This document shows, piece by piece, positions 8,655 through 16,646 of a stretch of 64,000 bases of DNA (position 1 is its first letter; each line of letters opens with the position of its first letter). The stretch lies in contig AKXM01000030.1 of the NCBI GenBank assembly GCA_000277545.1, forward strand, positions 19,644 to 83,643. The letters are read 5' to 3'. The notes beneath the pieces are model-generated. The model was not told the DNA's origin. It did no database searches and saw only the letters and a program-made list of their open reading frames with translations. Made by a program: the position numbers and the translations under genes. The DNA is from Enterobacter sp. Ag1 (GTDB lineage Bacteria; Pseudomonadota; Gammaproteobacteria; Enterobacterales; Enterobacteriaceae).

Positions 8655-9377
8655 ATGAACAGTTGCCTTTATGAGGGGATCTTGCGCCACCGCCGCCTTC
8701 AGCCTAAAACGCACCACTTTACCTATCGTGTGTTCATGGCCTGGCTTGATTTAGACGAGCTTGATGCGCTGCCGGGGATTGGCATTCGCCGTAACTGCTT
8801 CGCCGCTGCCGCTTTCCACGATGCGGATTACCCGCTGGGTACGCCGCTCAAAGAGAAAGTCCTTGCGCGGGTGAAAGACCTGACAGGGGAGCAGCCTGCA
8901 GGGCGAGTTATACTTCTGACCCAGCTGCGCTACTACGGCTTCCACTTTAACCCGGTCAACTTTTACTACTGTTATGCCGGCGACAACAGCCTGCGCTGGG
9001 TGCTTGCCGAGGTGCGTAATACTCCCTGGAACGAGCGCCATTACTATGCCGTGGATGGACAGACGTCACGTCCGATTGAAAAAGCCTTCCACGTTTCGCC
9101 GTTTAACCCGATGGACATGGTGTACCACTGGCGTTTTAACCCCCCCGGCAAAACGCTGCACATGCATATTGAAAATCATCAGGCCTCGAAAGTGTTTGAT
9201 GCCACGCTGTTGCTGCGCCGTCAGGCCCTGACGCGCAAAAATCTGACGTCCATGCTGCTGCGTTTCCCGGCGATGACGTTAAAAACTGCGGTCGCCATTT
9301 ACTGGCAGGCGCTGCGGCTGTGGCTCAAACGTGTGCCTGTTTACAATCATCCGGCCAGCAGGAGTGAACGTTCATGA
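8655..9377 (+). CDS. DUF1365 family protein
   Basis: 240 aa, DUF1365 (PF07103). The family pattern runs YEGILRHRRLQPKTHHFTY at the start, then QLRYYGFHFNPVNFYYCY in the middle, then FHVSPFNPMDMVYHW toward the C-terminus. AGGAGG sits seven bases before ATG 8655. A C-terminal amphipathic/hydrophobic segment may contact the membrane. The biochemical function is unknown. It co-occurs strictly with the flavoprotein before it and the CFA-like enzyme after it (ATGA overlap), so it is probably required for the same lipid modification. Confidence 0.85.
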   Translation: MNSCLYEGILRHRRLQPKTHHFTYRVFMAWLDLDELDALPGIGIRRNCFAAAAFHDADYPLGTPLKEKVLARVKDLTGEQPAGRVILLTQLRYYGFHFNPVNFYYCYAGDNSLRWVLAEVRNTPWNERHYYAVDGQTSRPIEKAFHVSPFNPMDMVYHWRFNPPGKTLHMHIENHQASKVFDATLLLRRQALTRKNLTSMLLRFPAMTLKTAVAIYWQALRLWLKRVPVYNHPASRSERS

Positions 9378-10594
9378 CCAGTCCCGCCTTTGCGCTTGAA
9401 CCTGATGTGCCGCGCAGCGTCCGCATCGCACGCTGGCTGTTGTTTCGCTTGTTGAGCGGTATAGAGCAAGGGTCTGTCACCGTGCGTGAAGGATCGCAGA
9501 CCTTCCATTTTGGTGATGCAGCCGCCTCACTTAGCGCCGGGGTGCAGGTTATCTCCCCGAGAGTTTACTGGCGAGTGCTCACCGGCGGGAGCCTGGCAGC
9601 CGCCGAAGCCTGGATGGACGGTGACTGGGAGAGCGAAGAGTTAACCCCGTTACTGCAAATTCTGGCGCTAAACGGGCGTGTTTTAGGGCGGCTGGAAAAC
9701 GGTTTCCGCCTGCTGGGTAAACCCGTGGAGCGTTTTCGCCACTGGACGCGGCGTAATCGCCGGGAGCAGGCGCGGGAAAACATCGCCGCACATTATGATT
9801 TGGGCAATACCTTTTATTCGCTATTTCTCGATCAAGAACTGCTCTACTCCAGCGCGCTGTTTGCCTCTGAGGAGCAGGATCTGGTTCAAGCCCAGCGTGC
9901 AAAAATGGCGCGCCTGTGTGAACAGCTGACGTTAAAGGCAAGCGATCATCTGCTGGAGATTGGCACCGGCTGGGGGGCGATGGCGGAGTACGCCGCGTCT
10001 CACTATGGCTGCCGGGTTACCACCACCACGCTGTCCCAGGAGCAATACGACTGGGCGAAGGCACGCATCGCTCGTGCGGGACTGCAGGACAGAGTCGAAG
10101 TGCTGCTTTGCGATTATCGGGATTTGACCGGGCAATATGACAAGCTGGTTTCGATAGAGATGATCGAGGCAGTAGGGCAGCGCTATCTGCCCGCGTTCTT
10201 CCGCACCTGCCAGGCACGCCTGCGCCCGGGAGGAAAAATGGCGATTCAGGCCATCACCATTCAGGACCAGCGCTACCGGGACTACAGCAAAAGCGTCGAC
10301 TTTATCCAGCGCTACATATTTCCCGGCGGTTTCTTACCCAGCGTTACGGTGATGAGCGACCTGATGACCCGCCACACCGACTTTGTGGTGCGTAACTTGT
10401 TTGATATGGGCCCCGATTATGCCCGCACGCTGGCGCACTGGCGGCAGCGTTTTATTCATGCCTGGCAGGAGATTGAGGCGCTGGGGTTTGACGCCCGCTT
10501 CCGCCGGATGTGGCTTTATTACTTCGGCTACTGTGAGGCCGGATTCAACGCCCGCACCATCAGCGTGGTGCAGCTGACCGCAGAGCGGGTATGA
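9374..10594 (+). CDS. Cyclopropane-fatty-acid-synthase-like SAM methyltransferase
   Basis: 406 aa CFA-synthase/mycolic-acid-methyltransferase family. Visible blocks are the N-terminal lipid-binding-like domain, AHYDLGNTFYSLFLDQELLY (about 139-158), the SAM-binding motif LEIGTGWGAMAEYA (about 194-207), and EMIEAVGQRYLPAFF. In E. coli Cfa the block after Tyr is SCAYW, whose Cys (Cys139) holds the active-site bicarbonate. Here it reads SSALF, with Ser160 in that position. This substitution suggests a methyltransferase making methylated fatty acids rather than a cyclopropane synthase; that is inference. Overlaps both neighbours by ATGA. Confidence 0.85.
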   Translation: MTSPAFALEPDVPRSVRIARWLLFRLLSGIEQGSVTVREGSQTFHFGDAAASLSAGVQVISPRVYWRVLTGGSLAAAEAWMDGDWESEELTPLLQILALNGRVLGRLENGFRLLGKPVERFRHWTRRNRREQARENIAAHYDLGNTFYSLFLDQELLYSSALFASEEQDLVQAQRAKMARLCEQLTLKASDHLLEIGTGWGAMAEYAASHYGCRVTTTTLSQEQYDWAKARIARAGLQDRVEVLLCDYRDLTGQYDKLVSIEMIEAVGQRYLPAFFRTCQARLRPGGKMAIQAITIQDQRYRDYSKSVDFIQRYIFPGGFLPSVTVMSDLMTRHTDFVVRNLFDMGPDYARTLAHWRQRFIHAWQEIEALGFDARFRRMWLYYFGYCEAGFNARTISVVQLTAERV

Positions 10595-11124
10595 AACGCT
10601 ATCTGCAAGTTTGTCTGCTGCTGTGTCTGAGCGCGCTTTCGTCAGCGGCCCACGCTGCCGACTGGCTTAGCTGGCGTAAAGTGGGAGACGCGACCCTGAC
10701 CTGGGGGCCGTTTACCGTCTATACCTCTCAGCTGCGCACGCCGGATGGGCGCTATCAGGGGCTGAAGCAAGATCAGGCGTTGATCATTACCTATAAGCGC
10801 GATATCGACCGCCAGGCGCTGGTGGATGCCACCCGCGAGCAGTGGCAGGCGCAGGGTATCCTGGCGAGCGAACCGCGAAGTGAGGCCTGGCTGCGGATGC
10901 TGCAAACGCTTTGGCCGGATGTCACCACAGATGCGCAGCTGGCTTTTGTCCTGACTGACGGGCAGGGCCAGTTCTGGTATCGCGCCTCTGCGGCGCAAAA
11001 AAGCTTTACGCCACTAGGGCCGCGCCAGACTGCTGATTTCAGTACGCGCTTTCTGGCCATCTGGCTGGGACCCCGAACGCAATACCCTGAGCTGCGCCAG
11101 CAGCTGACCGGAGGTGAAAAATGA
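10591..11124 (+). CDS. Periplasmic chalcone-isomerase-like protein
   Basis: 177 aa with a cleavable signal peptide (hydrophobic core LCLLLCLSALSS, then AHAAD). The mature part resembles the bacterial chalcone-isomerase-like family (Chalcone_3): SWRKVGDATLTWGPFTVYTSQLRTPDG, a YKRDIDRQALVDAT helix, and a late FLAIWLGP strand. A periplasmic or membrane-associated lipid-ligand-binding role would fit the fatty-acid-binding nature of some members of this fold, but catalysis is not demonstrated. ATGA overlaps on both sides tie it to the CFA-like enzyme and the DUF3833 lipoprotein. Confidence 0.7.
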   Translation: MKRYLQVCLLLCLSALSSAAHAADWLSWRKVGDATLTWGPFTVYTSQLRTPDGRYQGLKQDQALIITYKRDIDRQALVDATREQWQAQGILASEPRSEAWLRMLQTLWPDVTTDAQLAFVLTDGQGQFWYRASAAQKSFTPLGPRQTADFSTRFLAIWLGPRTQYPELRQQLTGGEK

Positions 11125-11648
11125 AACGCATACTGTTACTCACTCTGGGGATGCTGATGCTGTTGGCTGGCTGTAGCACCGAGATTACTGATTATCGTCA
11201 CCAGCAGCCTACGCTAGACATCTTCCATTATTTCCAGGGCAAAACTGAGGCGTGGGGCATGGTGCAGGATCGCAGCGGGAAACAGCTGCGCCGCTTTCAC
11301 GTTGAGGTCGACGGCAATGTTGTGGGGGACACCCTGACGCTGAATGAACATTTCCTCTATGACGATGGGGAACAGCAGCAGCGGGTGTGGCGCATCCGCC
11401 GCGTCAGCGCGGAACGCTTCGAGGGTACGGCCGGGGATATCGACGGCGTGGCGACGGGCCAGGCCGCAGGCAACGCTTTTAACTGGCGCTACAGCATGAA
11501 TGTTAAAGCCAACGGCAGCACCTGGCTGCTGCACTTTGACGACTGGATGTACCTCCAGGACGACAAACATATCTTCAATAAAACCGAGATGAAAAAATTC
11601 GGGGTTACCGTAGGCACAGTCACGCTGTTCTTCACCCGAAAAATTTAG
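11121..11648 (+). CDS. DUF3833 family lipoprotein
   Basis: 175 aa. The N-terminus is a lipoprotein signal with lipobox LLAGC (Cys19), so it is likely anchored in the periplasmic face of a membrane. The remainder matches the DUF3833 pattern: YFQGKTEAWGMVQDRSGK, FHVEVDGNVVGDTLTLNE, and a C-terminal MKKFGVTVGTVTLFFTR. Function unknown. It is constantly found at the end of CFA/DUF1365 clusters, suggesting a structural or lipid-handling role in the same process. Follows the chalcone-isomerase-like gene with an ATGA overlap. Confidence 0.78.
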   Translation: MKRILLLTLGMLMLLAGCSTEITDYRHQQPTLDIFHYFQGKTEAWGMVQDRSGKQLRRFHVEVDGNVVGDTLTLNEHFLYDDGEQQQRVWRIRRVSAERFEGTAGDIDGVATGQAAGNAFNWRYSMNVKANGSTWLLHFDDWMYLQDDKHIFNKTEMKKFGVTVGTVTLFFTRKI

Positions 11649-11665
11649 TCAGAGAGGATAAAGCG

Positions 11666-12625
11666 ATGAGCACCAAACCTGTGATTGGGATCAGCGGCTG
11701 TTTAACCGGTTCTGCCGTGCGATTTGATGGCGGGCACAAGCGAATGGCCTTTGTCATGGAGGAACTGGCGCAGAGCGTGACCTTCAAACCGGTCTGCCCG
11801 GAAATGGCGATTGGTCTGCCTGTTCCCCGGCCCGCTCTGCGCCTGGTGAAACTGGGCGAAGGGGAGATCAGAATGCGTTTTAGCCAGGCGCCGCATGACG
11901 ACGTCACGGAGAAAATGGCTGATTTCGCCACAAACTACGTCTCGGGTCTGGATGGGCTGGCTGGATTTATCGTTTGTGCTAAATCGCCGAGCTGCGGGAT
12001 GGAACGTGTCAGGCTGTACGACGTGAAGGGCAACCCTGGCCGCAAGGAGGGCGTGGGGACGTTCACCCAGGCGTTGCTGGAGACATTCCCCTGGCTGCCG
12101 GTGGAAGAAGATGGTCGCCTGCACGATCCGATGCTGAGGGAAAACTTTGTGGAGCGCGTTTTCGCGCTGCATGAACTGAACACGCTGCGGGCTAACGGCC
12201 TGAGCCGCCGCGCGTTACTCGATTTCCATAGTCGGTACAAACTTCAACTGCTGGCGCACCATCAGGCGGGCTACCGCGAGATTGGCCCTTTCGTCGCCTC
12301 GATGCATGAGTGGGACGAGCTCGACAGCTTCTTTGTGGCCTACCGTGAGAAGCTGATGGCAATCCTTAAAACGCCCGCCTCGCGGAAGAATCACACCAAT
12401 GTGTTGATGCATATTCAGGGGTATTTTCGTCCCAGGCTGAATACTCGCCAGCGCGGTGAGCTGCGGGATGTGATCCTGCATTATCGCGACGGGTTGTTGC
12501 CGATCCTGGCGCCTCTGACGTTGCTGAAACATTATCTGGCGGAGTACCCGGATCGCTATCTGCTGACGCAGAATTACTTTAATCCTTATCCGGATTATTT
12601 AGCGCTGCGGCTCGGCGTAAATTAA
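11666..12625 (+). CDS. DUF523-DUF1722 fusion protein (YbgA-like)
   Basis: 319 aa two-domain protein. Residues 1-150 are DUF523, with the cysteine-bearing CLTGSAVRFDG, VCPEMAIGLPVPR and AKSPSCGMERVRLY motifs. Residues 185-310 are DUF1722, as in E. coli YbgA, with LLAHHQAGYREIG, HTNVLMHIQGYF and YLTQNYFNPYP-like motifs. The gene begins 17 bp after DUF3833 and probably belongs to the same operon. In E. coli ybgA is beside the photolyase gene phr, and DUF523-DUF1722 genes accompany photolyases in light-responsive clusters elsewhere. No photolyase is present in this window. Conserved cysteines in DUF523 could bind metal or react with thiols (inference). Confidence 0.82.
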   Translation: MSTKPVIGISGCLTGSAVRFDGGHKRMAFVMEELAQSVTFKPVCPEMAIGLPVPRPALRLVKLGEGEIRMRFSQAPHDDVTEKMADFATNYVSGLDGLAGFIVCAKSPSCGMERVRLYDVKGNPGRKEGVGTFTQALLETFPWLPVEEDGRLHDPMLRENFVERVFALHELNTLRANGLSRRALLDFHSRYKLQLLAHHQAGYREIGPFVASMHEWDELDSFFVAYREKLMAILKTPASRKNHTNVLMHIQGYFRPRLNTRQRGELRDVILHYRDGLLPILAPLTLLKHYLAEYPDRYLLTQNYFNPYPDYLALRLGVN

Positions 12626-12638
12626 CCGACCAAATGAA

Positions 12639-12664
12639 GGAGGCCGAACCTGCATTCGGTCTCC
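12639..12664. terminator. Convergent intergenic hairpin
   Basis: Inverted repeat with arms GGAGGCCGAA and TTCGGTCTCC around a CCTGCA loop, in the 42-bp gap between the convergent DUF523-DUF1722 and gamma-glutamylcyclotransferase genes. One G:T pair; no clear U-tract on either strand, so terminator function is tentative. Confidence 0.4.
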
Positions 12665-12667
12665 GGT

Positions 12668-12997
12668 CTAACGCTTCGGCTGCAACTCATAAATCCACGC
12701 GGTGACGGTGCGGCCATCAGGCGTGGTGACCTCGACTTCTACCCGGTCGTATCCGTCTTCAAATTCATCCAGCATCGGCCAGTGCTCGCTCAGGTTTTGG
12801 GATAAAAACAGATAGCCGTGAACCTCCGGGCCATTTTTATCCAGCACGATGCCGGGGAAGTCGGCGGCAGCGCCCCAGCCGCGTTGGTAGAAAGTGCCGC
12901 GCACATAGCCCGGCAGCCACTCGCCGCCGATGTTTTCCATAATGTGGACGTTAACGTGCCCGGGACGAAGCGTGCCGTAAACAAACAGTGATTCCAT
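12668..12997 (-). CDS. Gamma-glutamylcyclotransferase-like protein (YtfP/GGCT family)
   Basis: 109 aa AIG2/GGCT-fold protein. The diagnostic N-terminal motif LFVYGTLRPGHVN forms the YGSLR-type loop, followed by a compact beta-barrel with FEDGYDRVEVEV containing the usual catalytic-type Glu. Length and domain match YtfP-like proteins. The family includes gamma-glutamylcyclotransferases and gamma-glutamylamine cyclotransferases; the substrate here is unknown. GAGGA precedes the ATG. It converges on the lipid operon and appears monocistronic. Confidence 0.82.
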   Translation of the reverse strand: MESLFVYGTLRPGHVNVHIMENIGGEWLPGYVRGTFYQRGWGAAADFPGIVLDKNGPEVHGYLFLSQNLSEHWPMLDEFEDGYDRVEVEVTTPDGRTVTAWIYELQPKR

Positions 12998-13685
12998 TTT
13001 TCCTCAACGCGTAAAGCCGCTAAATCAGGACCAGAGCAGGGGATTCAACATACGGCGTATTGCGGCGGCTGGCAACGGGAAAGCAGGGGGATTAATTCAA
13101 GGGATGCATGCTGATGAAAATCGTCGGCATCCTGGTACTGTTCAGAGGCTGTGTCGTGATAGTTACTCCGTTTATTTAAACCCTGGCCAAGAACATAAAC
13201 ATCACCCGTTGCTGGAGATACAGCTTCCGGTAACATGAACTGACCCCGGAACTGCTGGCAACAATGGATCAATCCTCGTTTACGGCGGAACTGCTGGCCG
13301 GAATGAATGATGAAACGCGAATGCTCATCTCTGACCAGCAGGAATATTGTCGCCAGTATCCTGTTAATACCATATATCGTAGCAACCTTATCAGAGAGTG
13401 CGGAACAGTTCGGGCTGCCTACAACGGAAAACAGATCAAAATTTCAGGCGGCAGAAAGGTTAAGGTTAGAAGGTGATGAAATTGAAAAAAATTGAATTAA
13501 CGGGAGTTGCTGATGTGGATCATAAATCGTATATAGCGATTGCTTAGGCTTAATCCTTATATGATTATTTCTCACCCCCAAGAATTTAGCCTGGGCAATA
13601 TTCTAATTCGATGTATCTTTTGGGACTTGTAAAGGGATAGTAATTACAATTAGTTGTTAGATTTATGATGATTAGGGAGATTGTC
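12998..13685. other. Intergenic region with decayed coding remnants
   Basis: No confident gene. Two short open frames on the plus strand overlap in different frames (13264-13476 and 13307-13495), and one runs on the minus strand (13045-13272, 75 aa). They look protein-like but I recognise none, and the frame change suggests a broken gene. The last 150 bp is AT-rich and probably holds the promoter of the muramidase gene. This is the distal end of the tRNA-Asn island. Confidence 0.4.
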
Positions 13686-14606
13686 ATGTCAAAATATCAC
13701 GAGCCTATGTTGCTACACCCCTCTCGATTATTTTCATCTGTCGGGACCTGCGGTACCAATGCTTCTGAAGATGTAAAAAATATCCAGAAAATGATGCTGG
13801 ATGCTGGTTATCAGCAAGCTACAGGGAGACATCTACGTATAAATGGGCAGTGTGGTCAGCAAACCATAGAGGCTATTCGTTGGTATCAGCGTTTGCTGAA
13901 CATGCATCCGTCTGGATTAGTTCATCCAGTGGACAGTGCATTTATGGTGGCGCTTGAGAATGCTGCTCCGGGCTGGCGACCAAGACACCAGCATGGACCA
14001 TTAAGGGTAATGGAAGGGCAGATCACTTTTGATGCGGAGGGCGCTGATTATGTTACCGCTGTGGCACCGTTCAGACAGCACCGAACGCCTTACTTTTCGA
14101 GGATACTTCACTGGCCGACTGATGTTTCGTCCGGTGTTACTCTGGGGCGCGGCTATGATATGGGAAATCGTTCCACTGGCGAAGTCTTTGCAACATTGCG
14201 TGGAGCAGGATTGGAAGAGTATAAGGCAAGGCTTTGTTCCAGAGCTGCCGGGCTTAAGGGGAGGCTAGCAGGTGAGTTTGTGAAGGTGTACGGGCCATTA
14301 GTGGGAGAAATCACCCATCAGCAGCAAATCAGGCTCTTTGAAATTGCGTACAGAGAAAAGCTCGAATATACAAGGGGCGTCTATAGCCGGGTATCAAGGC
14401 GAATACCTGATGCTCCAGCATGGCAAAGTTTTGAACAACGGATAAGAGATGTTTTGGTTGATATATTTTTCCAAGGGGTGGAGAATGCTGAAGCATTATT
14501 CAGAGCGGCAATAAAAGGAAAGTCCGCCCTAATTGAACTTATCCGAGCATCATCTATTTATATGTCATATGAAAGCAACAGGAAAAGGTTAAGGTATTTG
14601 AAATGA
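13686..14606 (+). CDS. Peptidoglycan-binding / pesticin-like lysozyme-fold protein (putative antibacterial effector)
   Basis: 306 aa from the ATG at 13686, which has AGGGAGA six bases upstream; upstream ATGs at 13665 and 13668 lack this. Residues about 25-92 form a peptidoglycan-binding module (DVKNIQKMMLDAGYQ...IEAIRWYQRLLN). Residues about 105-306 resemble the pesticin/T4-lysozyme-like muramidase domain: GLU118 in DAEG, then WPTDVSSGVTLGRGYDMG with Asp146, Thr152 and Asp158, then an all-helical C-terminus. Asp146 and Thr152 have the D-x5-T spacing of T4 lysozyme. There is no signal peptide, so it would need a dedicated export route such as type VI secretion, or act as an endolysin. It overlaps the LprI-like gene by ATGA. 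Base composition is lower in GC than the backbone. Confidence 0.65.
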   Translation: MSKYHEPMLLHPSRLFSSVGTCGTNASEDVKNIQKMMLDAGYQQATGRHLRINGQCGQQTIEAIRWYQRLLNMHPSGLVHPVDSAFMVALENAAPGWRPRHQHGPLRVMEGQITFDAEGADYVTAVAPFRQHRTPYFSRILHWPTDVSSGVTLGRGYDMGNRSTGEVFATLRGAGLEEYKARLCSRAAGLKGRLAGEFVKVYGPLVGEITHQQQIRLFEIAYREKLEYTRGVYSRVSRRIPDAPAWQSFEQRIRDVLVDIFFQGVENAEALFRAAIKGKSALIELIRASSIYMSYESNRKRLRYLK

Positions 14607-15055
14607 AAGAAAAAATATTTTCATTAATAGTGGTGATGATGTTTTCCTTGCCTTCCTATGCGGGGTTGTCAACCGGAAATGAAAGAGACGCCTGTTTTAA
14701 AGAGCATAAGGAAATTGCTGATGCATATAATTGTCTCTATCAAAAACGGGTAGAGAGTGATAATCAGTTAGATGTTTTGATATCTGAAATCAGTAAAAAA
14801 ATTATATCCAACTATGATTATCCCACAGAGAAACCTGATAGTTCTGATGAAACTGTTGGCTCCGTATATAATAAATATTTTTTAGATTCTCAGAAAGCCT
14901 GGATGACTTACAAGAAAAATCTTTGTCTCGGTGTGGCAAGTTCAATCGGGGAGGCGGCGCGTGATTATCAATCATATAAAGATCAGTGTGAGATAAACCT
15001 GAACAAGCTTCATATAGAAGAACTTCATATCATGGATTTACCTCCTGCCAAGTAA
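14603..15055 (+). CDS. LprI-like (DUF1311) periplasmic protein, putative immunity/lysozyme inhibitor
   Basis: 150 aa. A clear signal peptide (KIFSLIVVMMFSLPSYA) directs it to the periplasm. The mature part has the DUF1311/LprI pattern: four cysteines (ACFKEH, NCLYQ, NLCLG, DQCEIN) and the AWMTYKKNLC motif. Some members of this family inhibit lysozyme. It starts inside the stop of the muramidase-like gene (ATGA overlap), the order typical of toxin then immunity protein. Inference: it protects the producer's cell wall from the upstream enzyme. AT-rich codon use, as in its partner, signals acquisition. Confidence 0.7.
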   Translation: MKEKIFSLIVVMMFSLPSYAGLSTGNERDACFKEHKEIADAYNCLYQKRVESDNQLDVLISEISKKIISNYDYPTEKPDSSDETVGSVYNKYFLDSQKAWMTYKKNLCLGVASSIGEAARDYQSYKDQCEINLNKLHIEELHIMDLPPAK

Positions 15056-15154
15056 ACATACAGGGGAGCATATTCGGGGTCAGGGTCACTACACTGAAAG
15101 AGCGTGTTTTATCACGCCTGGCCTTTAGCTCTTTAACCTCTGCCTGTTTCTTTG

Positions 15155-15399
15155 CATTAGGTCAATGCCCTGAGCAAAGAGTCTTTTAGCTTCATCACGG
15201 CGCTGCCTTGCATCAGCAAGTGAAACAGCAGGGTAGACACCTATAGAGAAGATTTTTTGCTTCCCGTCGAAGCGGTAAGCATTTGCCAGTATTTGGAACC
15301 TTTAGGGCTAACGCGAAGGAACATACCAAAGCCATCGGTCAGCTTGTATTACTTATCAAGGGGTTTGGCGTTTTTTACTTTAGTATCAGGAAGTGGCAT
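15155..15399 (-). pseudogene. P4-type integrase N-terminal remnant
   Basis: Read from the ATG at 15399, the minus strand gives MPLPDTKVKNAKPLDK, an in-frame stop, LTDGFGMFLRVSPKGSKYW, then after a frameshift RFDGKQKIFSIGVYPAVS and LADARQRRDEAKRLFAQG. This is the DUF4102 arm-binding domain of P4-like tyrosine integrases. The catalytic domain is gone. Its start lies 180 bp from tRNA-Asn, the usual position for an integrase that used this tRNA as attachment site. It marks a decayed island containing the muramidase/LprI pair. Confidence 0.8.
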
Positions 15400-15578
15400 A
15401 ACGGCATACCCCGCTTGTTGGTAAAAACGCAATCGAACTACCATTACCTACATATTTACCAGCTAATAGGTATGGCTTCGGGTGGTTTTTAGTGAACGAG
15501 GGTGAACCTGAAGAAGGGGATAACCAACTGATAGAAATGCAGAAAGCAGACGTCAGTGAACGTCTGCTCCCTTAAATA

Positions 15579-15654
15579 TGGCTCCTCTGACTGGACTCGA
15601 ACCAGTGACATACGGATTAACAGTCCGCCGTTCTACCGACTGAACTACAGAGGA
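15579..15654 (-). tRNA. tRNA-Asn (GTT)
   Basis: 76-nt tRNA including CCA. Acceptor strands TCCTCTG and CAGAGGA pair, the D-loop is AGTTCAGTCGGTAGA-like, the anticodon loop is CTGTTAA, and the T-loop is GGTTCGAGTCC. The sequence agrees with enterobacterial asn tRNA genes. Adjacent integrase remnant indicates use as an integration site. Confidence 0.97.
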
Positions 15655-15754
15655 ATCGTGTGAACGGGGCGAATATTAGCGTCGGCCATAAAACCTGTCA
15701 ACAGTAAAAGTAACGCATTAATTCATATGGTTAAATTTACGCCTCGTTGCTGAT

Positions 15755-16552
15755 TTAATGCACCGTATTTCCGGCAGTGCCGGGGGAGTTTTCACGCTCA
15801 ACCAGGCGCTGGAGCGGATCCTGCCCATAGAACTGGCAAAAACGCTGGTAAAGCGAGGCGAAACGCGGCGTGAACAGCTGTGGCGCGCTGAAGAAATATT
15901 CGGAAAGCACGGCAAAACATTCAGCTGGATCGGTGGCGGCATAGGCGTCGATGCTGGCGGCATTTTCGCCCACCATGTCGATTTCATCCTGAATGCTGTC
16001 CATCGCGGCGTGGAGGTCGTGTTCCCAACCGGCCACATCCCGCAAAGCAATTAACGGTACGCCGCTGGCGCGGTCGCCGTTGCGGCTGTCCAGCTTGTGG
16101 GCAACTTCGTGAATAATCAGGTTAAAGCCGGAGGCATCGAAGGAGTCCTGCACGTCCAGCCAGTTAAGCACGATAGGGCCCTGCTGCCAGCTTTGCCCGG
16201 ACTGCACCACCCGCTGGCTATGCACCAGGCCGAAGTCGTCCTGCCATTCGTCATCCACAATAAACGGCGCAGGGTAGAGCAAGATTTCGTGGAAACCGTC
16301 CAGCCATTCAATGCCCAGTTCCAGCACCGGCAGGCAGAACAGAAGTGCAATACGTGTGCACTTCAAATCATCCAGCTCAAAACCCTGCAGCGGAACCAGC
16401 CGTTTTTGCTGTAAAAAACGGTCCGCAAGGCCAATTAATTTCTGCTGCTCGGTTTCACTGAGTGATGCCAGCACGGGAATGGCTAACGCTTGCTCCCACG
16501 GTAACGCGGGGGCGGCGCTTGAATCGGTTGCTTTCCAGGGCCACTTAATCAT
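15755..16552 (-). CDS. mtfA: DgsA (Mlc) anti-repressor / zinc peptidase MtfA
   Basis: 265 aa from the ATG that begins MIKWPWK, exactly the E. coli MtfA length; an upstream in-frame start would add 28 unrelated residues. The zinc-metallopeptidase motif HEVAH sits within [15 protein letters not shown]. MtfA binds the glucose repressor Mlc and so relieves repression of ptsG, and it has peptidase activity. Its position between tRNA-Asn and tRNA-Ser matches E. coli. Monocistronic, minus strand. Confidence 0.95.
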   Translation of the reverse strand: MIKWPWKATDSSAAPALPWEQALAIPVLASLSETEQQKLIGLADRFLQQKRLVPLQGFELDDLKCTRIALLFCLPVLELGIEWLDGFHEILLYPAPFIVDDEWQDDFGLVHSQRVVQSGQSWQQGPIVLNWLDVQDSFDASGFNLIIHEVAHKLDSRNGDRASGVPLIALRDVAGWEHDLHAAMDSIQDEIDMVGENAASIDAYAATDPAECFAVLSEYFFSAPQLFTPRFASLYQRFCQFYGQDPLQRLVERENSPGTAGNTVH

Positions 16553-16646
16553 GTTACTTGCTCGCAAAGTCATCGTTTGAACTGAAACGAAAGAACCCAG
16601 ACTGTTAAAATGCCGCATAACCTGGCATGATGGCAACCACCAGAAC

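Noticed and set aside
15061..15578. attR-like copy of the tRNA-Asn 3' end around the island
   Set aside because: I searched both flanks by eye and found no convincing repeat of the tRNA end.
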